Assembly (NCBI GenBank): GCA_035651635.1
Contig: DASRFK010000066.1
Coordinates: 1-35,132 of the forward strand
DNA length: 35,132 bases
Direction: 5' to 3'
DNA from: JANXQE01 sp035651635
Lineage (GTDB): Bacteria; Verrucomicrobiota; Verrucomicrobiia; Limisphaerales; UBA8199
The notes under the pieces were generated by a model that worked only from the letters and a program-made list of their open reading frames with translations, was not told where the DNA came from and did no database searches. Shown piece by piece: positions 8,505 through 16,638 of this stretch. Position numbers and translations under genes: made by a program. Numbering within the stretch: the first letter of the stretch is position 1; each line of letters opens with the position of its first letter.

Positions 8505-8533
8505 TCCCTCTCCGCCTACAGGCGGGGTGAGGG
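8505..8533. repeat. Short imperfect palindrome at the break of the hsdR fragment
   Basis: The arms CCCTCTCCGCC and GGCGGGGTGAGGG flank a short TACA loop. It lies between convergent genes (the receiver on plus, the hsdR fragment on minus) but has no T-run on either strand, so an intrinsic terminator is unlikely. It resembles the short GC-rich palindromes dispersed in many bacterial genomes, and the hsdR similarity ends exactly where it begins. Confidence 0.6.
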
Positions 8534-8641
8534 TGCCTCGAAGGTTTCTTCCGCCGCCGACACCGTGGCCCAACCGAGTTCAGCGAACAACCCAATGACG
8601 GGCCGCTCGACAAGTTGGTCTTCGGTGTAGGCGTGGGGCAT
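8516..8641 (-). pseudogene. hsdR: Start fragment of a type I restriction enzyme R subunit (hsdR), truncated
   Basis: From the ATG at 8641 the frame reads MPHAYTEDQLVERPVIGLFA, then ELGWATVSAAEETF, which matches the typical HsdR N-terminus. After residue 34 the similarity stops. The next seven codons come from the GC-rich palindrome at 8505-8533 and the frame ends at TAG (8518-8516). Full HsdR proteins have roughly 800-1100 residues, so over 95% is missing, including the nuclease and helicase domains. The start lies three bases after the stop of the small gene upstream, showing that hsdR was once the last gene of the operon. The identification rests on recognition of a distinctive N-terminus and needs a search. 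Confidence 0.8.
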
Positions 8642-8644
8642 GCG

Positions 8645-8842
8645 TCATTTTCGTGCAGGCTTCTCGCGCAACACGTAGCTGGCTTGGGACAGCCGGTTCA
8701 AGTCCACGACGCGTCCATCCTTTAGAACATAGAGCGGGGTGTCCGTTTGCTCCGCCAGTTCTCGAGCCCGCGCCGCAGCGCGCTCCAGCGCACGCCCCGC
8801 CTTGGACATGTCCGTATCCACCCTGGTTGATTTCCTTTTCAT
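8645..8842 (-). CDS. Small protein coupled to the zeta-like kinase (possible antitoxin or partner)
   Basis: This is a 65-residue protein. The ATG at 8842 overlaps the stop of the zeta-like gene as ATGA and is preceded by AGGAAG within that gene. The first third is basic and helical (KAGRALERAAARARELAEQ); the rest reads PLYVLKDGRVVDLNRL, a beta-hairpin-like segment. No DNA-binding motif is certain. Its size and strict coupling to a zeta-type kinase suggest an antitoxin or specificity partner; however, the classical epsilon antitoxin lies upstream of zeta and this gene lies downstream, and the sequence is not epsilon-like. The three-base spacing to the hsdR fragment ties it to the former restriction operon. 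Confidence 0.75.
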   Translation of the reverse strand: MKRKSTRVDTDMSKAGRALERAAARARELAEQTDTPLYVLKDGRVVDLNRLSQASYVLREKPARK

Positions 8843-9363
8843 CTGTTGCTTCCTTGTTCGACCAGCACCGGCCGCTCGCCCGAGTTGTCGTATTGCGCCC
8901 ACGTATCGACCAGGAACTTGAACTTTTGCTGAAAGTTTCGCCAGCCCGCGACGTAACGGCGGCGGATGACGTGTTCCGGGACGTTATGCCCTCCCTGGGC
9001 GACGCGCGCCGCCACCCGTGCCACCGCCAGTTCCGGCGTGCCAAGGCTTAGGTAAAAGAGCTTCACCCGGTAGCGCTTCCGCTGCCATTGTGGAATCAGC
9101 CGCGCATACATCAACCCACTCAACGTCGTTTCAAATGCGAAGTTCTCTCCTGCCAGCGCGTGCGCTTTGATTTCCGCCAGCATGATGCGCCCTGCCCGCA
9201 CCGCTGCCACTTCCGGTGCAAAGGGCGACAGGCCCGCCGCAATGAGGTCCGCATTTATAAAGGCCGGGCACCCCGCCTCATTCGGCAGGAACTCGCGAGC
9301 AAACGTCGTCTTCCCGGCACCGTTCGGTCCCGCGATAATTACGATTTTCTTCTCCCGCCTCAT
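8839..9363 (-). CDS. Zeta-toxin-like P-loop kinase
   Basis: This 174-residue P-loop NTPase has Walker A GPNGAGKTT at residues 12-20, FINADLIAAGLSPF (the substrate-side Asp region of zeta toxins) and FAFETTLSG with the conserved Glu/Thr. A basic segment, RVAARVAQGGHNVPEHVIRR, follows and resembles the zeta lid with its arginines. Zeta toxins phosphorylate UDP-N-acetylglucosamine and poison wall synthesis; shorter chromosomal relatives like this one are poorly characterised. The protein is intact and cytoplasmic. Its ATG overlaps the stop of the hsdM fragment and its stop overlaps the next start, so the three frames are translationally coupled. Its position between hsdM and hsdR fragments suggests it belonged to a type I restriction operon. 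Confidence 0.85.
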   Translation of the reverse strand: MRREKKIVIIAGPNGAGKTTFAREFLPNEAGCPAFINADLIAAGLSPFAPEVAAVRAGRIMLAEIKAHALAGENFAFETTLSGLMYARLIPQWQRKRYRVKLFYLSLGTPELAVARVAARVAQGGHNVPEHVIRRRYVAGWRNFQQKFKFLVDTWAQYDNSGERPVLVEQGSNR

Positions 9364-9446
9364 CGCACTTTGGGAATCTCAAAAGCAAGACAAACATCCA
9401 GCGCGGCACTATCGGAGTCTTTTTCGGAGGGGGCAATCCAGTGCAT
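9360..9446 (-). pseudogene. hsdM: Start fragment of a type I methyltransferase (hsdM) joined to a foreign tail
   Basis: The ATG at 9446 opens a 28-codon frame whose first residues, MHWIAPSEKDSDSAAL, match the characteristic HsdM N-terminus. After residue 16 the sequence (DVCLAFEIPKVR) no longer fits HsdM, and the frame ends in a TGA that overlaps the ATG of the zeta-like gene. The likely history is an internal deletion joining the start of hsdM to the last codons of the gene that preceded the kinase, perhaps hsdS. HsdM is normally about 500 residues with an NPPY/F motif; none of that remains. It could still act as a leader peptide that feeds ribosomes into the kinase gene. Confidence 0.72.
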
Positions 9447-9934
9447 AATTCAACACACAAAGGCGGGTTCCTGGGGACTGAGAAAAGAACCGTCGCCGGA
9501 AGTTGGAAAATGACGGTTCCGAGCCGACTTATTACCTACCATACAGACCTCGCGCGCAATGGTATTTCGGACCGTTTCAAAGGCAAACAAAATCCCCTTA
9601 CAGCCTATCCATCCAGGGCGACCAGCTTCCGTCGTCCGTCCAAAAAACAGGTTAGCAGACGGCGAAAGCTGGCACCCTTTAAAGAAGGCGAGTCCAGTAG
9701 TCAAACCTTGGTAGGTTTGCCGCGCATTGCGCCTTTTTCCGGGATGGCCATTTTCTCTGGCTGCTTAGGATTTGCATAGTTCTCAAGCCACTCTCGGGCC
9801 TGACTGGTGAACCCGGCGACTGGTGAGGACTTTCGACGAGTTGTCGACCTCTACCGGCCCAACGGTCACAGCATATTAACCGCAATCCATTGAAGATATT
9901 GCGGACGATCTCTATCCAAACGCAGGCACTTGGT
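9447..9934. other. Gap of 488 bases with no supported gene
   Basis: Open frames of about 80-110 codons exist on both strands, but their products lack hydrophobic periodicity and have no ribosome binding site, so I leave them out. The part next to 9446 should hold the promoter of the remnant hsdM/zeta operon, and the part next to 9934 the terminator of the glycine-rich giant gene. I see no strong hairpin followed by a T-run. Confidence 0.4.
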
Positions 9935-12900
9935 TCATTGGCTCGCGCGAATGCGAAAGAACATCTGTGGTGCATTCTGTCGCGGTAGGATCATTTCGGC
10001 CATACCATTGCTTCCGACAGTCGGCACACCGTAGAGCATCCAGTCCACCAGGTTGGTCGAGCAATAAGCCTGGTAGGTGATGCCCGGAATCATTTGCCAG
10101 CTCATGACCGACCCATTGGAGTCAGAGAGCACAGACGCCGTGGGGGCGATTAAACCCAGCGGCAGGTAGGAAGCAGAGTAAATCGTTCCATCCTGCCCGG
10201 GAGCAAAGCCGCTGGCCCCTGCGGCCGAAACCAAGCCGCTGAACAAGTTCGCCGGCGAATAGATGGCGATGCGGCCGCCGCCACCCCCACCTCCCTGAAA
10301 GAGCTCCCCTGCGCCTCCCGTCGCCAGAATTTGTCCCGCCCCGGTCAAAACGTTGGCGGAAATCCAGATGCTGCCACCCGATCCGCCGCCGGCATTATCC
10401 TGCAGTCCGGGATTGCCATCGGCGCCATCGGCGCTAATCGAACCGTTCACGGTCAGGGCATCGCCAACGCTCAACCGCAACGCGCCGCCCCCTTCCGAGC
10501 CATTGGTCCAGGTTCCATAACCCAGGCCGCCGCTGCTCCCCGGATCGATGGGCAGCAAGGCCGATCCGTAGGTGCCGCCACCCGGCTGAAGTGACGAGGC
10601 TCCGCCGTTGCCCCCGTAGCCTCCGCCGCTGCCAATCGAATTCGTCGTTGCTCCGCTGCCCGGCCCGCTCATGGCACTGTAGCCCTTTCCATCCAGAGTG
10701 ATGCTACCCCCGGCCTCGATGAGCGCGTCGTGCAGGACTGTTACGCTGATCTCCTGGAGTGATTTTGAAACGCTCAGCGAAGCACCCCAACCGATATCCA
10801 GATTACTAAGCAGAAGTGGCGAACTGCTTGCCTCGACCGAAGCTCCGTCTTTTATCGCAAGATCGAAGGCCGAGTTCAGGGCACCGATGGTCGTAGCGCT
10901 GCCGAATTGCCCGCCATTATCCACAATGACCTTTCCCATCGGCTGACTCTTGGGTCTGAGATAAATCGTGCCGGCGCCGCCAGGACTTGAGCCCTCGCCG
11001 CCAAAGGCGGTGATGGGCCCGCTAAAGCTGTTTAATCCGTATTCCAGGGCAATGCGGCCACCCCCGCCTCCACCGCCATACCCATTGCCGCTGCCCCCGT
11101 TTGCCGTAATCGATCCAGACCCGGTGAGCGAGCCGGTCGCCACCCAAATGCTCCCCCCCGAACCTCCACCTGCCCCGGGAATTGCTCCCGGCGAGCCCTG
11201 AGCCGAAAGCTCTCCATCGAGGTCCAAGGTTCCCGAGATTATAAGCCGAATGGCTCCGCCGCCCGCGCCGCCGTAGCTGGAAGGGTACGCGCCTCCGCTG
11301 CTGCCACGATCGAACGGAGCTATCAGCGAGCCATAAGTCAGTCCGCCCAAAACCGCGGGCGTAGGTATGGCCGCACTGGCGCCATACCCACCGTAGCCGC
11401 CGCCTCCGCCAAGATAGCCGTAGCCCTGCGTATTGTAGTTATGACCAGCTCCAGTTCCCTGCCCATTGGTGTAGCCCATGCCGTCCGCCACAATCCCACC
11501 GCCCGCTGCAACGGTAGCGTTTCCCATGACGGTGAGGCTTTGATTGAGCCGCAGCCAGCCGTTGGTTTCAATGAAGAGATTCTGGATGACTTGCTGCAGC
11601 GGAGGGGCAGCAACTCCACCGCCGCGGATGGTCAGATCAATAGGACCGCTCGCGGACGTCCAGGAAGTATTGGTGCCAAGCTGGCCGTCATTATCTACCA
11701 AGACCTGTGCCGCTAGCGCGCGCGGGCTGGGAGAAAGACCGACCAGAACCGTGCCGGCCCCGCCCGCGGCAGAACCACTTCCACCGAAGGCGGTGATGCT
11801 GCCGCTGAATGCATTGGGTTGCTGAAGGATAATGGCAACCCGACCGCCACCGCCTCCTCCACTTTGGAGCCCGCCCCGGCCGCCATTGGCGGAAATTTGA
11901 CCTGACCCCAGCAACGCGCTGGCTGTCAGGTAGATGCTGCCACCGGAGCCGCCGCCGCCTTGCTGGCCCGCAGTCCCGTTAGCCGAGATGCGGCCCAGAA
12001 CTGTCACGGTGCCGGTGACGGTCATTTGGATCGCCCCACCGCCCGCCCCACCGGAGCGGCTCTGAGCTACGCTGCCCCCGCCGCTTCCCCACACGATGGG
12101 CTGTGTCAGTGACCCGTAGGTCGCCCCTCCCGTCCCGGTTGCGGTTGTCCCGCTGCCGCCGTTGCCGCCGTAACCGCCGCCGCCTGCAGAGGACCCTTGC
12201 TGATTTACACCAACTCTGCCGGCTCCGGGACCTTCACCCGGACCGTAGCCGGCGCCATCGGCCGTAATGGCCCCGCCTGGCTGGATGAGGACGTTTCCCC
12301 GAACCGTCAATGGCTGCTGCTGGCTGGAGAGCACCAGGGCGCTATTGGAGCCGATGACCAGATTGCTGAAGACCTGGGAGGGCGGTGGCGCGACTACTGC
12401 ACCGCCCGTGACCGTCAGATCCATTGTTCCAGTGACAAGCCAACTGGTATTGGTCCCGGGCTGGCCACCATTGTCGATTACCAGCTCTCCAAAGTTGGTA
12501 TTCCTGGCCCTGCTGTAAACCGTACCCGCGCCACCGCGATTCGTCCCAATTCCACCGCGAGCGGCGAGGCCCCCGGAAAAATAATTGGTGCCGTAATCCA
12601 GCAGGATGCGCCCGCCTCCGCCTCCGCCGCCATTGCCATCACCGTTGCCGCCGTTGGCCGTGATGGCTCCGTTTCCGGAGATGCTCCCCGCGGACACCCA
12701 AATGCTGCCTCCGGAGCCGCCGCCTCCACCCTGCAGACCCGGGTTTCCATTGGCCGTAATCATGCCCTCGAGCTTCAGTGCTCCCGAGGTCATTAAGTGA
12801 ATGGCTCCCCCGCCGGCGCCGCCCGCAAGGTTGGAGGAAGGGGCGCCCCCGCCGCTACCTGCTGTCGTTGGTTCCGTCAAAAGCCCATAGGTGCCCCCGC

Positions 12901-15175
12901 CAGTCAGGACTGACGTTGTTCCGGCAGCGTTTCCTCCGTAGCCGCCGTACCCACCGCCGCCTCCCACATAACCCCCCAGCGGGATCACGGTGTACCTCCC
13001 TGCGCCCGGACCTTGTGAAGCGCCGTAACCATTTCCATCGGCCACCATGCCGCCACCGGCCTCGATGAGAGCGTCGCCCATAGTGGAAAGGAACAGGTTG
13101 GTGGCAACAATCCAGCTGTTGGACGTCACCAGCAGACTGTGCAGATAAAGCTGTCCCGAAAGAGTCAGCACCGCGCCGCCACTGACCGTCAGGTCAACCG
13201 ACGAAGTCGTGAACAAACTCAAGAGAGTGTTGGTTCCCCCGGTCCCGCCGTTGTCGATCACCAGCTGCTGCTGCCGTGGCTGGATATCGGGCCCGCTGCT
13301 GAGATAAACAGTCCCGGCACCTCCGCGGATATATCCGTTGCCACCTTGTGCGGAAATCTTCCCTAAGAATAGATTCAAAGCGTCTGCGGCAATCCGGCCG
13401 CCGCCACCTCCGCCACCCGCATACAGACCGGAGCCATTGCCGTCGCCCCCATTGGCCGAGATTGTTCCCGCGCCCGCAAGCATCTTGGCGTTGATCCAAA
13501 TGCTGCCTCCCGAGCCGCCCCCACTGCCATCTGCTGCACCCGCATTGCCGTTGGCAGAGATCTTCCCGTTAACGATTAGCGTGCCGGCCACGCTCAGATG
13601 GATCGGTCCCCCGCCGGCGCTGCCCGGACCGACCGGGAGATAACTCCCCCCGCCACTTCCCGAATCGGTCGGGCTCGTGAAGCTCCCATACCCAGATCCG
13701 CCCCACGCGTTGAGCGCACCCGCATTGCCGCCGTTTCCTCCGTAGCCGCCTCCGCCGCCAACCCTCACCAGCGATTGAGAGTTCAGACCCGCCCCGCGGC
13801 CTTGATTCGCTGGAAAACCCATTCCATCTGCCGTGATAACACCGCCCGCCTCGATGGTCGCGTCGCCGGATATCGTGAGCGTCTGCATGCTGGATACGTC
13901 GTTGCTCACGATTAACGAGGCGTTGGAGCGGACTAATAACGCACCCAGCGACTGCGGCCCGGGAATCGAAACCAAGGCTCCCGCCTGCAGCGTCAAAAGT
14001 GACTGCTCGGAGCCCTGCGAAATGGTGGTTAGGCCCGGATGTCCCGCATTGTCCACCAGCACCTGCTGAGCACTTGGAGTACGCGTCTGGGTATAGATCG
14101 TTCCGGCCCCGCCGTAGGCATTGCCGTTGCCACCGAAGGCAGTAAGCTGCCCGGTAAAAACATTATCCGCGCTCTGGATGGAAAGCCTGCCTCCGCCGCC
14201 GCCACCGCCCGCGGGTAATTCGCCCTCACCACCATTGGCCGAAATCAGCCCGGACCCGGCAATGGTCTGAGCGCTGACCCAAATGCTTCCACCTGAGCCT
14301 CCGCCTGAGCGACTGGTGGCACTGCCCAAACCATTGGCCGAAATGCTGCCATCGACAAGCAGCGCCCCTCCAATCACCAGCCGCACGGCGCCACCGCCCG
14401 ACCCTCCGGGACCATTATAGCCGGCTGCGCCCCCGCTCCCCTTCTGCGTCGGCTGTTGGAGCGAGTCATAAACTGCCCCCCCGGCGGCAAAGCCCACGCC
14501 ATTCCCGCCGTTGCCCCCGTGCCCGGCGCCCCCGCCAGTAGCGGGGTTGCCGACGACTCTGCCTGCCCCCGGTCCCTGGCCGGATCCAAAACCTTTCCCA
14601 TCCACGTTGATGGTTCCACCGGCCCGGATGAGGACATTGTTACTCACGGTGAGCGTCAAACCGCTCGGCACGCTCGGGCTGGAATACTGATAGTCGACGA
14701 GAGTGGTGCTGCCCTCCGCAATCGAGGAACCGGGCAGAAGCTGCAGCCCGGTCAGGCCGTTTGCTTGAGAAACAACCTGGTAATCCGTGCCGTTCGTGTA
14801 AAGCACGCTCGCGGACGAATCACGCACCAGGATCGTGGCGGCATTCACGTTCGAGAAACTTAGCGAGCTTGGCGTGTTGCTGCTGAGCAGATGTGGCTCT
14901 GCCGTAACCGTGTAAATGGGCGACGGCAAAATTCCGCTGGCTGCGAACGTGTGCGTAATGATTCCCCCCGCCAGGACTTGAATGCCCTCAAAGCCGTGCG
15001 GACCATCGATCGTCAACGTGCAGTTGCTGACAATGATGTCCATTCCGTCGAAGGTCATGTCGAAGGCACCGATGTGGGTGTCGCCCGTAAACGTGATCGC
15101 GCGGGCCGGAGTTAATTGAATGAGAGGGAAGGTTATGACCAACAGAGATATGGGGACGAACTGAGTTGTTTTCAT
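9935..15175 (-). CDS. Giant secreted glycine-rich repeat protein
   Basis: This is a 1746-residue exported protein. The ATG at 15175 is chosen because it opens a clean signal peptide (MKTTQFVPISLLVITF, ending TPARA); an in-frame start at 15235 adds 20 unlikely residues. After an N-terminal domain there are six diverged units of about 250 residues. Each has a beta-strand region (LTVSGGAVLTLSGQ, ALIEAGGGMVADGNGYG), a glycine-rich block, GSGGSIWV, ANGG, GGGGGGGRI and a closing GGAGTVY. This suggests a long beta-helix or fibre. The last 70 residues (QAYCSTNLVDWMLYG, QMFFRIRASQ) form the C-terminal module seen in other exported proteins here. No catalytic site is visible. A surface fibre or matrix role is inferred. 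Confidence 0.9.
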   Translation of the reverse strand: MKTTQFVPISLLVITFPLIQLTPARAITFTGDTHIGAFDMTFDGMDIIVSNCTLTIDGPHGFEGIQVLAGGIITHTFAASGILPSPIYTVTAEPHLLSSNTPSSLSFSNVNAATILVRDSSASVLYTNGTDYQVVSQANGLTGLQLLPGSSIAEGSTTLVDYQYSSPSVPSGLTLTVSNNVLIRAGGTINVDGKGFGSGQGPGAGRVVGNPATGGGAGHGGNGGNGVGFAAGGAVYDSLQQPTQKGSGGAAGYNGPGGSGGGAVRLVIGGALLVDGSISANGLGSATSRSGGGSGGSIWVSAQTIAGSGLISANGGEGELPAGGGGGGGRLSIQSADNVFTGQLTAFGGNGNAYGGAGTIYTQTRTPSAQQVLVDNAGHPGLTTISQGSEQSLLTLQAGALVSIPGPQSLGALLVRSNASLIVSNDVSSMQTLTISGDATIEAGGVITADGMGFPANQGRGAGLNSQSLVRVGGGGGYGGNGGNAGALNAWGGSGYGSFTSPTDSGSGGGSYLPVGPGSAGGGPIHLSVAGTLIVNGKISANGNAGAADGSGGGSGGSIWINAKMLAGAGTISANGGDGNGSGLYAGGGGGGGRIAADALNLFLGKISAQGGNGYIRGGAGTVYLSSGPDIQPRQQQLVIDNGGTGGTNTLLSLFTTSSVDLTVSGGAVLTLSGQLYLHSLLVTSNSWIVATNLFLSTMGDALIEAGGGMVADGNGYGASQGPGAGRYTVIPLGGYVGGGGGYGGYGGNAAGTTSVLTGGGTYGLLTEPTTAGSGGGAPSSNLAGGAGGGAIHLMTSGALKLEGMITANGNPGLQGGGGGSGGSIWVSAGSISGNGAITANGGNGDGNGGGGGGGRILLDYGTNYFSGGLAARGGIGTNRGGAGTVYSRARNTNFGELVIDNGGQPGTNTSWLVTGTMDLTVTGGAVVAPPPSQVFSNLVIGSNSALVLSSQQQPLTVRGNVLIQPGGAITADGAGYGPGEGPGAGRVGVNQQGSSAGGGGYGGNGGSGTTATGTGGATYGSLTQPIVWGSGGGSVAQSRSGGAGGGAIQMTVTGTVTVLGRISANGTAGQQGGGGSGGSIYLTASALLGSGQISANGGRGGLQSGGGGGGRVAIILQQPNAFSGSITAFGGSGSAAGGAGTVLVGLSPSPRALAAQVLVDNDGQLGTNTSWTSASGPIDLTIRGGGVAAPPLQQVIQNLFIETNGWLRLNQSLTVMGNATVAAGGGIVADGMGYTNGQGTGAGHNYNTQGYGYLGGGGGYGGYGASAAIPTPAVLGGLTYGSLIAPFDRGSSGGAYPSSYGGAGGGAIRLIISGTLDLDGELSAQGSPGAIPGAGGGSGGSIWVATGSLTGSGSITANGGSGNGYGGGGGGGRIALEYGLNSFSGPITAFGGEGSSPGGAGTIYLRPKSQPMGKVIVDNGGQFGSATTIGALNSAFDLAIKDGASVEASSSPLLLSNLDIGWGASLSVSKSLQEISVTVLHDALIEAGGSITLDGKGYSAMSGPGSGATTNSIGSGGGYGGNGGASSLQPGGGTYGSALLPIDPGSSGGLGYGTWTNGSEGGGALRLSVGDALTVNGSISADGADGNPGLQDNAGGGSGGSIWISANVLTGAGQILATGGAGELFQGGGGGGGRIAIYSPANLFSGLVSAAGASGFAPGQDGTIYSASYLPLGLIAPTASVLSDSNGSVMSWQMIPGITYQAYCSTNLVDWMLYGVPTVGSNGMAEMILPRQNAPQMFFRIRASQ
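10200..14600 (-). repeat. Six diverged units of roughly 750 bp in the glycine-rich gene
   Basis: Each unit ends with a stretch encoding GSGGSIW(V/I), a six- or seven-glycine run with RI/RV/RL, and GGAGT(V/I)Y; the last unit has GQDGTIY instead. The DNA units are diverged, unlike the near-identical Ig repeats at 2816-4345, so the array is older. Boundaries are approximate. Confidence 0.75.
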
Positions 15176-15487
15176 AGGGCAGCCGAAATACATGCCTTTA
15201 CCACTACGTCCGAACGTCTGGGAGCGATTTAGCATTGGCCATGCCGCTCACGCTTCCTCGTAGACCGTCGCGAAGGCGCCGTAAAAACGCGTGATTTTCA
15301 CGCCTTTTGCGTTACTTTCACGCGCCCACGTTATCGCGGCCGCGCTCTTTGAAAAGCGTGCGTTCGGGCGCACACCTAATTAATCTCTTCCCCCCTGGTT
15401 TCGAGCCAGTCGCGCCGATCCACTCCTGGCGGGATTGTTCCTCGTATCCCCCTGCCCTGCTTGAGACGCGAGACTTCTTGATTCATT
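15176..15487. promoter_or_regulatory. Intergenic region before the glycine-rich giant gene
   Basis: This region holds the promoter of the giant gene and the end of the TPR lipoprotein gene, which is transcribed in the same direction. I see no gene in it. Direct motifs such as TTTCACGC and TTTTCACGCC recur at 15295-15322 but do not form a clear operator. Confidence 0.35.
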
Positions 15488-16039
15488 TTATGGCTTCCAG
15501 GTTTTGCTCCACAAGATGTACGTCTCGTGCATGGCGCGGCGTTCAAGCGGCGTCCACTCACTCGTGCGCTCGTTCAGTGATTTGTATTCGCCGAAGCGCG
15601 GATCGCGCTCGACGGCAAGTTGGTAATTCTCCAGCGCCCGCTTCGTGTCGCCAACACCCCAATAGCCGAGCACGAGGGAATAGAAGTCGTAGTGCTCTCT
15701 GAAATTGGTTCGCTTCGCCGCGAGCTCGAATTCACGCAAGGCATCGGTGAAGTCTCCCATGTTGAAGTAAGCCCAGCCCACGCGATTGCGCATCGGCGCA
15801 TTGTCCTTGAGTGCCACGGCTCGTTTTAGATCGGCGCGCGCCTCGGTTCTCCGCCCCAGCAAGGCCAGCGTATAGCCGCGATTCGAGTAGGCCTGGGCAT
15901 CATTCGGATTGATCCGGATCTGCTTGTTGAGAATTTCCAGTTTGGGCGTCGACTCGATCAACGAAGACTTCTGATGCGCACAACCCGCGACAAGAATCGC
16001 CAGTGAGACGCCGAACCAGACAGAGCCAAGGTGTGTCAT
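15488..16039 (-). CDS. TPR-repeat lipoprotein
   Basis: This is a 183-residue protein. The ATG at 16039 is preferred over a TTG nine bases upstream. The N-terminus is a lipoprotein signal peptide with lipobox LVAGC (Cys20), so the protein is anchored to a membrane on the periplasmic side. Residues 35-155 hold three to four tetratricopeptide repeats (AYSNRGYTLALLGRRTEAR, NRVGWAYFNMGDFTDALREF, YWGVGDTKRALENYQLAVER), the usual scaffold for protein-protein contacts. The C-terminus (WTPLERRAMHETYILWSKTW) is aromatic and amphipathic. No enzyme motif is present. Its partner is unknown; neighbours do not point to a pathway. Confidence 0.88.
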   Translation of the reverse strand: MTHLGSVWFGVSLAILVAGCAHQKSSLIESTPKLEILNKQIRINPNDAQAYSNRGYTLALLGRRTEARADLKRAVALKDNAPMRNRVGWAYFNMGDFTDALREFELAAKRTNFREHYDFYSLVLGYWGVGDTKRALENYQLAVERDPRFGEYKSLNERTSEWTPLERRAMHETYILWSKTWKP

Positions 16040-16325
16040 ACGCAACAAGTCTAAATCACGCGGACACTAACCATCAGTGCCGATCCAAAGGCAAGTTTCA
16101 AAATGGCTCGGCAAATAAGCTGGCGGCGGGCACATCTTTAAATCTTCCGGTGGAAGTCGACGTCTGTGTTGGCGCCGAAGGGCTGCGTTCCGCGTAAGTC
16201 CTCTCGCAGCCAACGTATCATTCATCTCGACTCCGCGCCTTCTTGCCTTTGTGGTCCTGGCCACGGTATCTGCTCAGGTGCAGGCAGGGAGGCAAGTGGG
16301 AACCGCGGGCCTTCCGAGAAAATGT
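16040..16325. other. Gap of 286 bases with no supported gene
   Basis: No convincing gene is seen. An 18-base stretch, AAGCTGGCGGCGGGCACA (16117-16134), is identical to a stretch inside the next gene (16378-16395), which may mark a short duplication. Confidence 0.4.
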
Positions 16326-16616
16326 TCAGTGACTTCGAAACAGCCCATACGCCAGGACAAGAATCAGGCTAACGGCGAAGCTGGCGGCGGGCACACCCAC
16401 GAATGATTTCGTTTGCCCGCGATTGCGCAGGCGCTGCCCAAAGAAGACTAAATATGCGATGATCCCTATCAGCGCCACGCCCGCCATGGCAAGCCCTCCG
16501 CCATATTTGCCGAGGTGGTCTCCGATTAGAGGCAGAATGAAAAGTTCAATCACGACGAGTGCCGTCATAAAGGCAGCCTCGTCCGGTCTCATTTTTTGTG
16601 CTTCGTTTGTGTTCAT
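16326..16616 (-). CDS. Small membrane protein with three predicted helices
   Basis: This is a 96-residue protein from the ATG at 16616; an in-frame start at 16679 would add an Arg/Ser-rich stretch that overlaps the previous gene. Three hydrophobic segments are visible: FMTALVVIELFILPLI, AMAGVALIGIIAYLVFF and FAVSLILVLAYGLF, separated by a basic loop (RLRNRGQTK). No family is recognised. It begins 22 bases after the stop of another small membrane protein and is the last of five same-strand genes headed by a GntR regulator, so it may belong to the transporter operon. Confidence 0.7.
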   Translation of the reverse strand: MNTNEAQKMRPDEAAFMTALVVIELFILPLIGDHLGKYGGGLAMAGVALIGIIAYLVFFGQRLRNRGQTKSFVGVPAASFAVSLILVLAYGLFRSH

Positions 16617-16638
16617 ACGTTCTCTGATTCGTGTTGAT

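Noticed and set aside
8505..8533. The GC-rich palindrome as an intrinsic terminator of the receiver gene
   Set aside because: No T-run follows the hairpin on either strand.
8653..9513. Plus-strand frames opposite the kinase and small gene
   Set aside because: They have no ribosome binding sites and no domain-like composition, while the minus-strand frames overlap as ATGA and carry a P-loop.
9441..9779. A 112-codon plus-strand frame before the glycine-rich gene
   Set aside because: Its composition is polar and unstructured, it has no ribosome binding site and it starts opposite the hsdM start fragment.
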